Notes: generated by a model from the sequence alone, not told the origin. A stretch of 64,000 nt of DNA from JBLIRR01 sp049472395 (GCA_049472395.1 JBLIRR010000028.1:1-64000), one strand, 5' to 3'; numbered from the stretch's first letter, positions 8,032 through 18,105 are shown. Translations and numbers: made by a program.

Positions 8032-10251
8032 ATGAGGAAGAAAAAATCAAGTTTAAAACACCAAGGTCGAATTACAAGTGAGATAAATGATGGTGATATT
8101 GTTGACACCTTTATAAAAGATTATTCATTGCCCTCAAGAACTAGAAAAAATAAAGCCCCTTCACGCAGAAAAGATAATACTTATAATGCATCGCTCGCGG
8201 GATATCCCTCGCCGGAAGTCTTGGCAGGAACAGAACGGAAAATAAAAAGATTACAGAAGATAGCAGAATCTATCGAAACAAAGGTCATTAAATTAGAATC
8301 AACAACCGTTCAGCAGAATAAATTTACAATAAACTATCAAAAAGAGTTGAATCAAAGCCAATATTTTGCGGCTACAACAATAAATGGTCCCCTCTTGGTG
8401 ATTGCTGGAGCAGGTTCAGGAAAAACGAGGACACTTACCTATAGAGTAAGTTACCTGATTGAAAATAACATTGATCCCTCCGGAATTCTCCTACTTACAT
8501 TCACAAGAAAAGCAGCTCAAGAAATGATTTCCCGAACAATGGTATTACTAAAAAGTAATAAGGCACAAAAAATAATGGGGGGGACTTTTCATTCAACGGC
8601 TAATCATATATTGAGGAAATATTCAAAATTTTTGAATATTTCTCCGAATTTTTCAATACTCGACACAACGGATTCTCAAGATATAATTGCTTTGATTCGT
8701 GATGATCAAAAATTTGATAAAAAAGAAATTGCATTTCCTAAAAAGGGAAGAATCCAAGGAATCATTTCAAAATCTAGAAATTGTCGTATTCCAATAACTA
8801 AAGTCATAGAAAAAGATTATAGCGCTCTATCTATTTATATTAAGGAGATAGAGCTCATAAACAGAATTTATCAAAAATATAAAAAATCAAATAATCTATT
8901 TGACTATGATGACTTAGTGGATTCTTTTATACAATCGCTAAAAGAAAATCAACATTTCAAGGAAATAATACAAAATACCTATCATTACGTAATGGTTGAT
9001 GAATATCAGGATACGAACATTCCGCAAAAAGAGTTGGTTGACTTAATCAGTGCTAAACACAAAAACATTATGGTTGTTGGGGATGATTCCCAGAGCATAT
9101 ATTCGTTCAGGGGGGCAAACTATGAGAATATCCTCACATTCCCTGAAAGATATCCTGATTGCAGAGTTGTAAAAATTGAGGAAAACTATAGAAGTAATCA
9201 AGGGATATTGAATTTTACTAATGCCCTTATTCACCATGCAAAAATCGGGTATAAAAAGAAACTGTTTTCAAAAAACACCAATAACTTTAAGCCTGTATAT
9301 CAAAAGTTCGATAGCCAGGAAGGTGAGTCTGAATACATAGTCGATAAAATCCTGCAATTAAGGGAAAAAGGAATAGAATTGAATCAAATAGCTGTATTAT
9401 ACAGAGCCACTTATCATGGGAACCATATTCAGGCAGAATTAGTTAAAAGGAATATCCCTTATGTCGTGGTGGGTGGAATAAAATTCATTGAGCGAAAACA
9501 TGTTAGGGATATTATCGCCTTTTTAAGAATAGCTTTAAATCCTTACGATGCTGTTTCATGGCATCGAATATTGAAACTGGTGTATGGCATAGGAGAGATC
9601 ACAGCAAAGAAAATAATCAGTACTATCAACAGATACGATGGGCAATTAAATTTTTCGGAATATTCTAAAAATAAATTTTATGGAGAGTTGGTAAAGCTAA
9701 AGGCAGTTATTGAGGAAATAGTAGATCAAGATTCTAAAATTCCAAACAAGATAGAAATTATAAAAGCGTATTATGCTCCAATCTTAAAAAGCCAAGAAAC
9801 TGATTACAAGATAAGGTTATTAGATATTGATTTTCTTTATAATCTCGGAGGTAAATATGACAGTTTAGAGAAGTTTTTGTCAGATTTTGCTCTCGATCCT
9901 CCTTCTAACAAATTCCAAAATTATAACCAACCTCTTATAGATGAAACAGAGGATAAGCCTTTAACATTATCGACTGTACATTCAGCTAAAGGGCTTGAGT
10001 GGCATTCCGTGTTTATCCCTCACTTGTTAGACGGATTATTCCCTTCAGTAAGATCAATGAATAATATGGAAGAATTGGAAGAAGAAAGACGTTTATTTTA
10101 TGTAGCTTGCACGAGAGCTAAAGAACAATTATATTTAACCATGCCATCCTACTTTTCTTCTTGGGATGCATTTTTCACCCTTCCTTCCCGATTTTTAGTG
10201 GAGATCGATAAAAAATTTTATCAGAAAGAAAAAGGAATCTTATATCAATAA
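8032..10251 (+). CDS. UvrD/Rep/PcrA-type superfamily 1 DNA helicase
   Basis: 739 residues, a normal length for a 3'-5' SF1A helicase. After a basic, lysine-rich N-terminal extension of about 95 residues (unusual for the family) come the Q-motif-like LNQSQYFAATT, Walker A GAGSGKT (126-132), motif II DEYQDT (323-328), motif III GDDSQSIYSFRGA, motif V TVHSAKGLEWHSV (about 648-660) and motif VI EEERRLFYVACTRAKEQL near the C-terminus. All catalytic motifs are intact. It should unwind DNA with ATP in repair, replication restart or plasmid/phage processes. It stands alone, with gene fragments downstream on the opposite strand, so it is probably an accessory helicase rather than the chromosomal uvrD. 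Confidence 0.9.
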   Translation: MRKKKSSLKHQGRITSEINDGDIVDTFIKDYSLPSRTRKNKAPSRRKDNTYNASLAGYPSPEVLAGTERKIKRLQKIAESIETKVIKLESTTVQQNKFTINYQKELNQSQYFAATTINGPLLVIAGAGSGKTRTLTYRVSYLIENNIDPSGILLLTFTRKAAQEMISRTMVLLKSNKAQKIMGGTFHSTANHILRKYSKFLNISPNFSILDTTDSQDIIALIRDDQKFDKKEIAFPKKGRIQGIISKSRNCRIPITKVIEKDYSALSIYIKEIELINRIYQKYKKSNNLFDYDDLVDSFIQSLKENQHFKEIIQNTYHYVMVDEYQDTNIPQKELVDLISAKHKNIMVVGDDSQSIYSFRGANYENILTFPERYPDCRVVKIEENYRSNQGILNFTNALIHHAKIGYKKKLFSKNTNNFKPVYQKFDSQEGESEYIVDKILQLREKGIELNQIAVLYRATYHGNHIQAELVKRNIPYVVVGGIKFIERKHVRDIIAFLRIALNPYDAVSWHRILKLVYGIGEITAKKIISTINRYDGQLNFSEYSKNKFYGELVKLKAVIEEIVDQDSKIPNKIEIIKAYYAPILKSQETDYKIRLLDIDFLYNLGGKYDSLEKFLSDFALDPPSNKFQNYNQPLIDETEDKPLTLSTVHSAKGLEWHSVFIPHLLDGLFPSVRSMNNMEELEEERRLFYVACTRAKEQLYLTMPSYFSSWDAFFTLPSRFLVEIDKKFYQKEKGILYQ

Positions 10252-10410
10252 TCAACCTCAAATAGACCCAGCTGACCTTTTACGTCAAAAGGCTCTATTA
10301 GCCTTATGTTCTCCAAAAGCCAGCTGTGGGCCTTTTCATAGACTTCACAGCATGCCTTAGCTTCATCGGCCTTTGTCATTGGCCGAAAATCAGCCAAATT
10401 GATCGCTTTT
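10245..10410 (-). pseudogene. ASCH/PUA-like domain C-terminal remnant
   Basis: On the minus strand a frame without its own start reads ...ADFRPMTKADEAKACCEVY and then SWLLENIRLIEPFDVKGQ, ending LGLFEV. The pattern 'W-x-L-E-N-I-R-x-x-x-P-x-x-V-K-G-x-x-G' is the C-terminal strand set of ASCH domains, which bind modified nucleosides or RNA. The frame runs into the DnaK-like fragment without a break, so two gene ends have been joined by deletion. Assignment rests on motif memory only. Confidence 0.4.
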
Positions 10411-10749
10411 AGAGAACTTAGGAAAACAATCCGCCCCGACTACTTCAATTCCTAATAAATGGGATATTATATCGAGCACGGTAATGGAGTCATGTTCATC
10501 ATCGGCTATTAATGTGGCACCCATGACAACTAAGTTTTCAAGAGGCTTATCAGCATAAGGATCTTTATTAAATAAATCCCTAACATATGATTGAATTAAG
10601 GGTATGTATGCTGTTCCTCCCACTAAAATAACCTTGTCAATGTCCGAGGGCTCCATTGATGCTTCTTCCAAACATTGTTGCGTTATGCTTTTAATCTTAC
10701 TGAATAAGTCACTTGATGCCTCTTCAAATTCTTGTCGTGATACGGGCAT
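10390..10749 (-). pseudogene. DnaK/Hsp70 ATPase-domain fragment
   Basis: 119 codons match the C-terminal part of the Hsp70 nucleotide-binding domain: MPVSRQEFEEASSDLFSKI, then DIDKVILVGGTAYIPLIQ (the adenosine-binding 'ILVGG' loop), FNKDP, and VMGATLIADD followed by LGIEVVG at the linker. The N-terminal 200 residues, with the phosphate loops, and the whole substrate-binding domain are missing, so it cannot work as a chaperone. It is a truncated relic next to the ASCH remnant. Confidence 0.75.
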
Positions 10750-11113
10750 AGTGAAATTATAATTCTTATCATCTTATCAATAAGCGAATGCTTGGTATAT
10801 ATCTTAGTAGGCTTCCCTGATAATAAATATGGATAGAAGTAGCAGTAGCAGTGAGAGGGGGGTCCGGGGAGAATAGATAACTTTTTATTTTAAAAAAAGA
10901 TTATATAATTCTCTGTTATTTTAAATTTATTTAAGATTAATAACTGTGAATAACTTGTAGATAAAATGTGAATAATAATGTTATTTTATTTTACTCTAAC
11001 ATATTATGTTAATTTATCTATGTTATATCGTAATACTCTTTACTAGACTGCCTTAAAAATGGGAGCGTTTGAGCTTACAAAAAATATTAGCCATTTAAAA
11101 AAGGAGATCAGTC
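10750..11113. other. Intergenic region
   Basis: 364 bases. A short GC-rich patch (AGCAGTAGCAGTGAGAGGGG region, about 10840-10870) is followed by very AT-rich sequence. There is no gene, RNA or terminator that I can support. A good ribosome site (AAAAGGAGATC) lies directly before the IS110 relic. Confidence 0.4.
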
Positions 11114-11629
11114 ATGGTAAAGAGCAATAACAGTATATCACAACACTTACGAGGCAAAAAGGGGAATATGCTTACATATCAGGTGCAAAGAAAGAATCTG
11201 GAGCATGTAATGGTTATACCTATTGAGATAGGCAAAAGCTACAATAAAGCATTAATTGCCAATTATTTTGTTTCCCTTCTTAAAGAACCTTTTGAGTTTC
11301 ATAATAGTCAGGAAGGCTGTCAACACTTGTATAATACCATATCTTCTATATATAAAAGTCAACCGGTAGAGGAAATTCTCATCGGCATGGAAGCGACAGA
11401 CCATTATTATAAAATGCCGGCCTCATCTCTGTCCGCGATGGGATATAATAATCTATTCATACTGAATCCTCTTTCTACCTCTCATTGTCGCAAAGCGGAG
11501 CTCACGTGGTTCAAGACAGCTGACTTTCCAAAAGAAAGTATCTTTGAGTTTCTTATAGATAACCCTGACCTTTTCTACATTTTATCCGATTATTCCCATC
11601 ATATAATCGATTTGATAATATTATATTGA
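11114..11629 (+). pseudogene. IS110-family transposase, degenerate N-terminal part
   Basis: 171 residues from a good ribosome site. The body matches the DEDD N-terminal domain of IS110 transposases: IEIGKSYNKALIANYF, EEILIGMEATDHYY and NPLSTSHCRKAELTW. The first catalytic Asp (normally I-D-V-G-K) is Glu here, and the GMEATGHYY Gly is Asp. The region normally KTDDIDA reads KTADFPKES, and the C-terminal serine-containing domain is absent. The last 35 residues are unrelated sequence. It is an inactive, mutated relic. Confidence 0.75.
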
Positions 11630-11756
11630 TTGGTGATACGATAAATTCTATACCAAACAATATTGTTAAGACAGGCATTTATTAGTATTGCGTTACTATT
11701 ATTTTTGCAGTATCATAGGTATACAATACTAACATAATTGAAGGAAGTAGGAAAAT

Positions 11757-12986
11757 ATGCTCGAAGAACTTTTTAATTTAAGTCGGCATTTTTTGAAAAA
11801 CTATAACAGAGCATACATCAGATATTTTTTAAAAAAATATAATCTACATAGCAGATTTTCGATAATAACCGGTCAACGGGGTGTTGGCAAATCGACAGCT
11901 CTTATTCAGAAATTACTCGTATATGCTGGTAATGATATACTTTCAAAAAAGATCCTTTATATACAAGCAGATCATTTTCTCATTGGAAAATATTCTTTAT
12001 ATGAAATATCCGAAGAATTCTATAACAAAGGGGGGGAAATAATATGTTTTGATGAGATTCATAAATATCCAGACTGGTCAATAGAATTAAAAAGTATATA
12101 CGATACATTTATGGATTTAATAATTCTTGCCTCAGGTAGCTCAGCGTTAGAAATATATAAAGGAAGCCATGATCTCTCCAGAAGGGCTATTATATATAAG
12201 ATGCAAGGAATGTCATTTAGAGAGTTTCTTGAGCTATCATTAAACAAGAACTTTGTGAGTTATTCGTTGAAAACAATTCTGGAAGAACATGAACAGATTG
12301 CCAACAAAATAATTGAAAAGCTAGCAAATAAAAAGATTTTGTCTCTTTTTGAAGATTATCTGACATACGGATATTACCCATATTATTTAGAGTATAAAGA
12401 TAAGGCTCTTTTTTATATTGCTCTTGAGCAAAATATACATACAACAATAGAAGCAGATCTGCTTTCAATTTATCCTTCTCTAACTGGAATAAGCATTAAA
12501 AAGATAAAAAAACTGCTCTCCTTTATAGCTGGGTGTGTTCCGTTTATACCTGATATAAAGAAGCTTAAAGAAATTTTAGAAATTGGTGATGAAAGAACTC
12601 TAAAAACATATCTTAAGTATCTTGAGGATGCAGGAATTATTCTTCAATTTGCAAAGTCAAGGCAGAGTCTTAAAGGTTTAGGCAAACCTGAAAAGATATA
12701 TCTTAATAACACCTGTCAACTATTCGCCTTAAAAGGTACTACAAAAGAGAATATAGGTACAGTAAGAGAAATATTTTTTGTTAATATGCTTTATTCTGAA
12801 CATAACCTTTCAATTCCAAATAAAGGAGACTTTTTAATAGATGGCGAGCTTCTTTTTGAAATTGGTGGGAAAAAGAAAAGTTATTCTCAGATAAAAGACA
12901 TTCAAAAATCATTTCTTGCTATAGATGATATTGAGAGTGGATTTGGAAATAAGATCCCTTTATGGCTTTTTGGATTTTTATATTAA
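11757..12986 (+). CDS. AAA ATPase with DUF4143-type C-terminal domain
   Basis: 409 residues. The N-terminal domain has Walker A GQRGVGKST (about 39-47), Walker B IICFDEIHKYPDW (about 95-107) and a sensor-like LASGSSALEIYKG. A winged-helix region follows (LKEILEIGDERTLKTYLKYL), then a C-terminal DUF4143-like segment (DFLIDGELLFEIGGKKKSY). This is the 'archaeal-type' AAA_14/DUF4143 family, abundant in anaerobes and often duplicated. The role is unsettled; suggested links are DNA-related or toxin-antitoxin-like. The start ATG has an AAGGAAG ribosome site. It appears intact. Two relatives occur in this window (41643-42851 and the fragment at 35393-35655). Confidence 0.8.
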   Translation: MLEELFNLSRHFLKNYNRAYIRYFLKKYNLHSRFSIITGQRGVGKSTALIQKLLVYAGNDILSKKILYIQADHFLIGKYSLYEISEEFYNKGGEIICFDEIHKYPDWSIELKSIYDTFMDLIILASGSSALEIYKGSHDLSRRAIIYKMQGMSFREFLELSLNKNFVSYSLKTILEEHEQIANKIIEKLANKKILSLFEDYLTYGYYPYYLEYKDKALFYIALEQNIHTTIEADLLSIYPSLTGISIKKIKKLLSFIAGCVPFIPDIKKLKEILEIGDERTLKTYLKYLEDAGIILQFAKSRQSLKGLGKPEKIYLNNTCQLFALKGTTKENIGTVREIFFVNMLYSEHNLSIPNKGDFLIDGELLFEIGGKKKSYSQIKDIQKSFLAIDDIESGFGNKIPLWLFGFLY

Positions 12987-13174
12987 GTAAAATGACTGAC
13001 CAAGTGACGATACGGGGCCTTAAAATCTATTCTTCTATTCTTTAAAGTCATTAGATGGGTTACCACTATTCTTGGAAAAGAACCGGATGATACATTCTGC
13101 ACCAATGATATGATCGGAAGAGAGTCGTGTGGTCAAAAAATTAAAATGAATGTAACTCCTCTTTTTTCTTAGCT

Positions 13175-14281
13175 TTATACAGGATTTATAACGATATATC
13201 CGTCCGTTTCGATTATGCCGGCTTTGCGATAATAATAATTCAACATTCCATCAATCCGTGATCTACGTATAATAGTGCCTTTATTCTGGGGTGGATTGTG
13301 ACCCTGAGGAGGAAGTAATAGCACATTCCCTTTGCCCTGATGATTTCGTTCAGCATGATAATGTGTTATATATTCTCCTAAAACCCTTGTCAAACTTTGC
13401 TCTCCGAAAAAAATAAGCTTTGATAAACATTCGGATTTTATACTTAGTACAAACCTCTCCGCGTATGAATTCAAATTTGGACTTTTGGCCGGCAATTTGA
13501 GAGATTCCACCCCACTGGATCTAATGCTTTCTCTAAATGAATCACAAAACTTTGAATCACGATCATGAATTAAATATCGGTAACCATTTAGAAAGCCCCA
13601 GTCCGCCATGGTTATATTCCGGGCCATCTGCTTCATCCAATTTTTATCAGGGTTTGGAGTTGCACCTGCAATATACACCTTTCGGCTGCCAATGTGAATG
13701 AAAAACAGGATATAATAAGTAACCAGTCCAGCCGGTGTTATTACTTCGGTAGTGAAAAAATCACACGCGGTCAAAATATTTTCATGAGCTTTTATGAATG
13801 CAGCCCAGTTACTGTCTTTCTTACGCTCTGGAGCTGGTAGAATCCCATTTCGCTTCAAGACATTACCCACCTTTTGATCGCTGATTTCATATCCAAGATT
13901 CGACAAAACACCCACGATCCTATCGTAACCCCAACCTGGATTTTCTTGTGCAAAGCGAATGATAAGATCTTGTATTTCTAGATCAAGCCTTGGTCGGCCA
14001 GCTTTTCTCCGATTTATCGATCCATCTAATTTCTTTGCCACCAGCTTACGTTACCATTTCATGATGGTCTCAAGTTTTACAATGCAAGCAACATCTCTCA
14101 ATGCTTTAATGCCCATCCGTTTTCCAATCTGGGCCAAGCGTATTCGTTCTTTATCATTTAAATGAAATGACTCGATCTTTGATTTTAAAATCTCATTTTC
14201 AGCAGCCAGATATTCATTTCGGATGAGCAATTCTTCGTCCACATATCCACCTACCAGTGCCAGTGCCTCAATAGCCTTCAT
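13175..14281 (-). pseudogene. rve-type transposase interrupted by an in-frame TAA
   Basis: One minus-strand frame encodes a full-length DDE transposase except for a TAA at 14051-14053. Codons before it (14281-14054) encode an N-terminal coiled helix plus HTH (NEYLAAENEILKSKIESF ... IVKLETIMKW). Codons after it (RKLVAKKLDG..., an ATG at 14041) encode the HTH-21-like segment NPGWGYDRIVGVL and the catalytic core (TACDFFTTEV, LIHDRDSKF, SYAERFVLSIKSECL). The expected residue at the stop is Tyr (W-Y-R), one base change from TAA. It looks like a recently inactivated copy, or one needing readthrough. I could not define its terminal inverted repeats. Confidence 0.8.
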
Positions 14282-14464
14282 ATTTATCCTCCACTATTAT
14301 AACGTATTACTTTTAAATTATAATGAGTCTATATATGAAAGCTTATCATAGCCATTTAAATGGTACAATAATGATGACGGACAGAATATTTGCTTGCTTT
14401 TTATTATGAGAACTTAATAATTAAGCATTTATACTGTTCTGAATATTTTGACTACACGGATTCC

Positions 14465-14654
14465 ATGAAAGTCATTGCCTTTATTTATAACCTCGCCGAA
14501 TACTATATATAAGATTCTTGATCATCTTCGCCTATGGAAAGACAAGCCTTCTCGTGATCCACCTCCATGCGGTCTTGAAGATGCATCAGCGGAGTATGAA
14601 CAATTATATAAAGACACGCTGTATTATGATGATCCTTGTATTTCTGTAAATTAA
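14465..14654 (+). pseudogene. IS91-like transposase C-terminal relic, copy 1 (189-bp dispersed repeat)
   Basis: Frame 1 starts MKVIAFIYNLAEYYI and stops. The match continues in another frame as KILDHLRLWKDKPSRDPPP ... LYYDDPCISVN-stop. The pattern 'MK-I-FI ... KILDHLxLW' is the C-terminus of a family of zinc-ribbon (IS91/IS801-like) transposases. The bases 14484-14672 recur at 38161-38349 with only eight differences in 189 and the same frameshift and stop. The repeat therefore spread or was duplicated after it had decayed. Confidence 0.65.
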
Positions 14655-14784
14655 AAGGCTTTAAATTGTACTATTCTCAATTCTTTATGTATAGTCCTTT
14701 CATGTTCAGAAAAGCGATTTCTATCAGTTTATGATGAGGAATATGTTTATTAATTTGATTTTTCCATTCACCAGGTCAAAAACC

Positions 14785-14890
14785 TTCGCCTTTCAGGCGA
14801 ATAGCTTTAGCACATTTTTATAATTAAATAAGCCAATACCAATTAGATGACTTTCAGTCATATTAGAAATCTACCGGCTTTAGCCGATAG
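14785..14890. repeat. Cluster of three small hairpins with similar loops
   Basis: TTCGCC-TTTCA-GGCGAA (14785-14801), ATGAC-TTTCA-GTCAT (14847-14861) and CGGC-TTTA-GCCG (14875-14886). Hairpins with CTTTAG/CTTTCAG loops of this kind are found at IS200/IS605-type element ends, so this may be a decayed element boundary. No transposase of that family is beside it. Confidence 0.4.
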
Positions 14891-14958
14891 TGGTTTAATT
14901 GCCTCTATTTTCTAGATTATATCTATGTTCATAGATTATCTCAATTATCTCTATTTTA

Positions 14959-14995
14959 TAGATGGTAATATATCACTTGTAATTTTGATTTGCCT
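14959..14995. repeat. 37-bp dispersed repeat, copy 2
   Basis: 34 of 37 bases match 6735-6771, in the same orientation. It is intergenic in both places. Confidence 0.5.
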
Positions 14996-15203
14996 ATAGG
15001 GCTCTTGTAATTCGACCATTTATATTTAATTTTCAAACTATTAGGATTTATGATCCTTGGGATTATAAAATAGATATAGGCCACTTTTTGACATCTTTAG
15101 GTCTTATATCTATCATTAGGTTATTCTCCCTGTGTAGTAGCTGAATGCGGCACAGAGTTCGCGGCATGATATTTAGTATATTTTGTATAAGTAGAGTCAT
15201 ATT

Positions 15204-16772
15204 ATGAACCAGTATAGTAGACTACCTAAACAACAATCTCGCATATCTCTTTTTTTAATTGATCATGCCCATTTGCTTTTTATTGCCATGGTCAGTGGAG
15301 TAATTCATCTCCTCCCGCTGTTTCTTTTCCCGGAATATGGATATTTCAGGGATGAGTTTTATTATATTGCCTGTGCGAAACGGCTAGCCTTCGGATATGT
15401 CGATCATCCACCGCTTGCACCCTTTTTCCTACGTGTAGTATTGTTGACATTAGGGGATTCTCTGCTTGCCATTCGTATCTTACCCTCTTTTTCAGGGGCG
15501 ATTACGGTATTTCTGACCGGATATATCGCTCATCAATTAGGTGCAGGGAAATTTGGACAATCCACTGCGGCTATTGCGATGGCGGTTTCTCCCCTTTTCC
15601 TTGGCATACATGGATTCTTCTCAATGAATCCTTTTGAAAATCTTTTCTGGGCAGCGTGTGTTTCCGTTATTATTAGGTTGATTCAAAGGGATAATCCCAA
15701 GCTCTGGCTGGTGGTTGGAGCCTTAATCGGTATTGGTCTGCTTAATAAGCATACCTTTGTTGTTTACGCAATAAGCGGGATTGCAGGACTTCTACTGACT
15801 CCTGCGAGGAGATACCTCACCGGGAAATGGATCTGGCTTGGTGCGGGTATTGCCGGAATAATTCTGCTGCCGAATATTATCTGGCAGTTTCAACATCACT
15901 TCGTCTCGCTTGAATTTTACCAGCATGCAACGGCCTTTAAAAATATTGATGTTGCACCTCTCAGGAGCCTTTTTAACCAGATTATGTTTATGAATCCCGT
16001 AACATTTCCATTTTGGCTTGCTGGAGCCTGGTATTATCTCTTCTCCCGAGGAGGGAAACCCTATCGGCTTCTCGGATGGATTTACCTCTTCGTCCTGGTA
16101 ACACTATTATTGGCTCGTTCCAGTCGTCCTGACAGAATCTTGGCCGTGTATCCGATGCTGTGTGCTGCAGGAGGACTCACCATAGGGAAGTTTGTGGAGC
16201 GTTTTCATATGCGCCTGATTTTCCAAACGGCTATCATAGCCGTATTATTTGTGTTTGGGAGCAGTATGGTACCGATAGGCGTTCCACTTTTGCCACCATC
16301 CCTTGCTATAAGATATTTTCAGAAGCTTGGCGTATCGACCCAAATTGAAAAAGGGGTCAATCTCTCTCTGCCTCAATGGTATGCGGATCGTTTCGGCTGG
16401 AAGAAAATGGTCGCTAATATCGCTGAGGTCTATCAGAGTTTACCTGCAAAAGAAAAGCCGTACATTACGATCCTCGCTGGAAATTACGGCCAAGCCGGGG
16501 CCATTGAATTTTTTGGCCTCCAATATCATCTCCCCCAGGTGTTTAGCCTTCATAACAATTATCATCTCTGGGGGCCGCCTGATGAAAGCATGCGAACATA
16601 TATGGCAATAGGAATATCTTTTAAGGATTTGTCATCTGTCTTCGAGGATATAAAGCAGGTGAGAGTACATACATGTGAGTATTGCCGAGAAAATAATCTC
16701 ACGATTTACGTATGCCGGTGCCCCAAACGTTCAATCAAAGACCTATGGCCTAAGCTAAAACAGTATAGTTAA
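15204..16772 (+). CDS. GT39/ArnT-like membrane glycosyltransferase
   Basis: 522 residues with about ten or more hydrophobic segments. The first extracytoplasmic loop has FRDEFYYIACAKRL (about residues 48-61) and YVDHPPLAPF, the acidic pair and 'HPP' signature of PMT/ArnT-type GT-C glycosyltransferases, which transfer sugars from polyprenyl-phosphate carriers on the outer face of the inner membrane. The C-terminal about 120 residues are soluble and periplasmic (ITILAGNYGQAGAIEFFG), with a Cys pair (CEYCREN, CRCP). The acceptor is unknown; surface polysaccharide, lipid A or protein are all possible. It is a single-gene unit. Confidence 0.85.
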   Translation: MNQYSRLPKQQSRISLFLIDHAHLLFIAMVSGVIHLLPLFLFPEYGYFRDEFYYIACAKRLAFGYVDHPPLAPFFLRVVLLTLGDSLLAIRILPSFSGAITVFLTGYIAHQLGAGKFGQSTAAIAMAVSPLFLGIHGFFSMNPFENLFWAACVSVIIRLIQRDNPKLWLVVGALIGIGLLNKHTFVVYAISGIAGLLLTPARRYLTGKWIWLGAGIAGIILLPNIIWQFQHHFVSLEFYQHATAFKNIDVAPLRSLFNQIMFMNPVTFPFWLAGAWYYLFSRGGKPYRLLGWIYLFVLVTLLLARSSRPDRILAVYPMLCAAGGLTIGKFVERFHMRLIFQTAIIAVLFVFGSSMVPIGVPLLPPSLAIRYFQKLGVSTQIEKGVNLSLPQWYADRFGWKKMVANIAEVYQSLPAKEKPYITILAGNYGQAGAIEFFGLQYHLPQVFSLHNNYHLWGPPDESMRTYMAIGISFKDLSSVFEDIKQVRVHTCEYCRENNLTIYVCRCPKRSIKDLWPKLKQYS

Positions 16773-16793
16773 TTGCTCAGATTTTTTATTTTT

Positions 16794-17119
16794 TTAAGGT
16801 GACCCATGATAGAAATCCCTCTTTTTTTCGATCCTGACACATGATAAAATGGTATTTTCATAAAGCATAACACGGACACCATTCTTTGGGAACGAGACCA
16901 GCGAACCATAGTTGCACTGGCTGCACCTGAAGCAATGAGCAATTTTTCCGTGGCATCGACAATTCCGAGAGGCAGGACTTTGTCCATTCCCGGTTTCGCT
17001 CCCAAAGTAACACCATTAAGGGCAACCTTATACGCCGTTGTACTCGCTTTCTCCTTGCGTATAGGATCCCCTTCAAAGCAGAATGTTTGGGTTAACAGGC
17101 CGAAGACGCTTAAAAACAA
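16794..17119 (-). pseudogene. Frameshifted small secreted protein
   Basis: The frame from the ATG at 17119 gives a short signal-like start (MFLSVFGLLTQTFCFEG) and a conserved-looking core (GMDKVLPLGIVDATEKLL, then IASGAASA). Around 16915 the sensible frame changes to NYGSLVSFPKNGVRVMLYEN, then TILSC..., ending with TAA at 16794-16796. I read it as one gene broken by a frameshift. It is less AT-rich than its neighbours. I do not recognise the family. Confidence 0.4.
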
Positions 17120-17133
17120 AAAGTTCCTGATAA

Positions 17134-18105
17134 TTAAAAATTATACCCTAGGCTGATAATACCTAAATAAGTAATTTTGTCGAAGAAATTAATATTTGAT
17201 TCGTTTTTAATAAATATTCCTCCAAGGTTTATGAAATAGTCATTATAATCCATGGGATTCATCCAGGTAACTATTGCTAAAGTTTCAATGGTGACATCGT
17301 TTCTTTTCTTGTTAAATTTAGGCTCGGGGTGAGTCTTTTGATGTTTATCATTAGATACTGAAATTGATAACATGCACACTATATTTTTCATTAATTTTAT
17401 ATAATCGATACCTCCCGAATAGCCTGAAAAGTTGTTACTTTTTCCGTCGAAATCAGTTATTGTATATTGCAAACCGGGAACAATAATATTATTTGCTCCT
17501 GACTTAAATGTATATCCCATGCTTAAAGAGTGAATAAAGCCATCCCTTTTTAGTTCGTTGTTATAAAGATCGCCAAGTATGTCATGATCAACATTTACGG
17601 TTTCAAAAGAATAATCAATTTTAAGGTTTGATCCTGCAATACGATCCATAGAAATATCAAAAACATAAATATCAACATCTGTATATTCCCTCTCTTGATC
17701 AGTTATGAAAGGATTTTTCCAGGCTGATTCGTCGAATTTATATTTGGCTGAAACACCAATCACACTATTATTTTTGAAATCTTGAAAACAGCCGAGTTTT
17801 ATGGCCTTTCCTGCATCTTCCTCCGGGTTGCCAAAATAAAAGCGCATTCCAGAAGGTAAAGAATAATTCAAATCCAGTAGAAAACCTGGATCAATAGTTT
17901 GAAAAAAGTTTGAATTCTTACTTAATGAACTTGCTTTTTTATTTTTCTCGTCAACATGTAATTGATCATTTGTTAAAATCCATATACATCCGGTCTGGAT
18001 TTTCCCTGAAAAATATTGAAATTTATTTTTGTCTTCTTCTGCTAAAATTGATAATTCATGAAAAATCAGCAGTATAATGAATAAATATATGCTTATTTTT
18101 TTCAT
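17134..18105 (-). CDS. Outer-membrane beta-barrel hypothetical protein
   Basis: 323 residues with a typical signal peptide (MKKISIYLFIILLIFHELS). The mature part has alternating amphipathic strands, repeated Y/F-x-F endings (MRFYFGN, MGYTFKSG) and terminates in ISLGYNF. A C-terminal Phe is the usual signature for BAM-dependent outer-membrane barrels. No family is recognised. It is transcribed in the same direction as, and about 190 bases from, the OmpA-like gene upstream. Confidence 0.65.
   Translation of the reverse strand: MKKISIYLFIILLIFHELSILAEEDKNKFQYFSGKIQTGCIWILTNDQLHVDEKNKKASSLSKNSNFFQTIDPGFLLDLNYSLPSGMRFYFGNPEEDAGKAIKLGCFQDFKNNSVIGVSAKYKFDESAWKNPFITDQEREYTDVDIYVFDISMDRIAGSNLKIDYSFETVNVDHDILGDLYNNELKRDGFIHSLSMGYTFKSGANNIIVPGLQYTITDFDGKSNNFSGYSGGIDYIKLMKNIVCMLSISVSNDKHQKTHPEPKFNKKRNDVTIETLAIVTWMNPMDYNDYFINLGGIFIKNESNINFFDKITYLGIISLGYNF

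Larger units (their letters stand above)
14282..15203. other. Intergenic region with mobile-element debris
   Basis: About 920 bases between the broken transposase and the glycosyltransferase gene. It contains a C-terminal transposase relic that is repeated elsewhere (14465-14654), a run of three small hairpins (14785-14890) and a copy of a 37-bp dispersed repeat (14959-14995). No intact gene is present. Confidence 0.6.
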
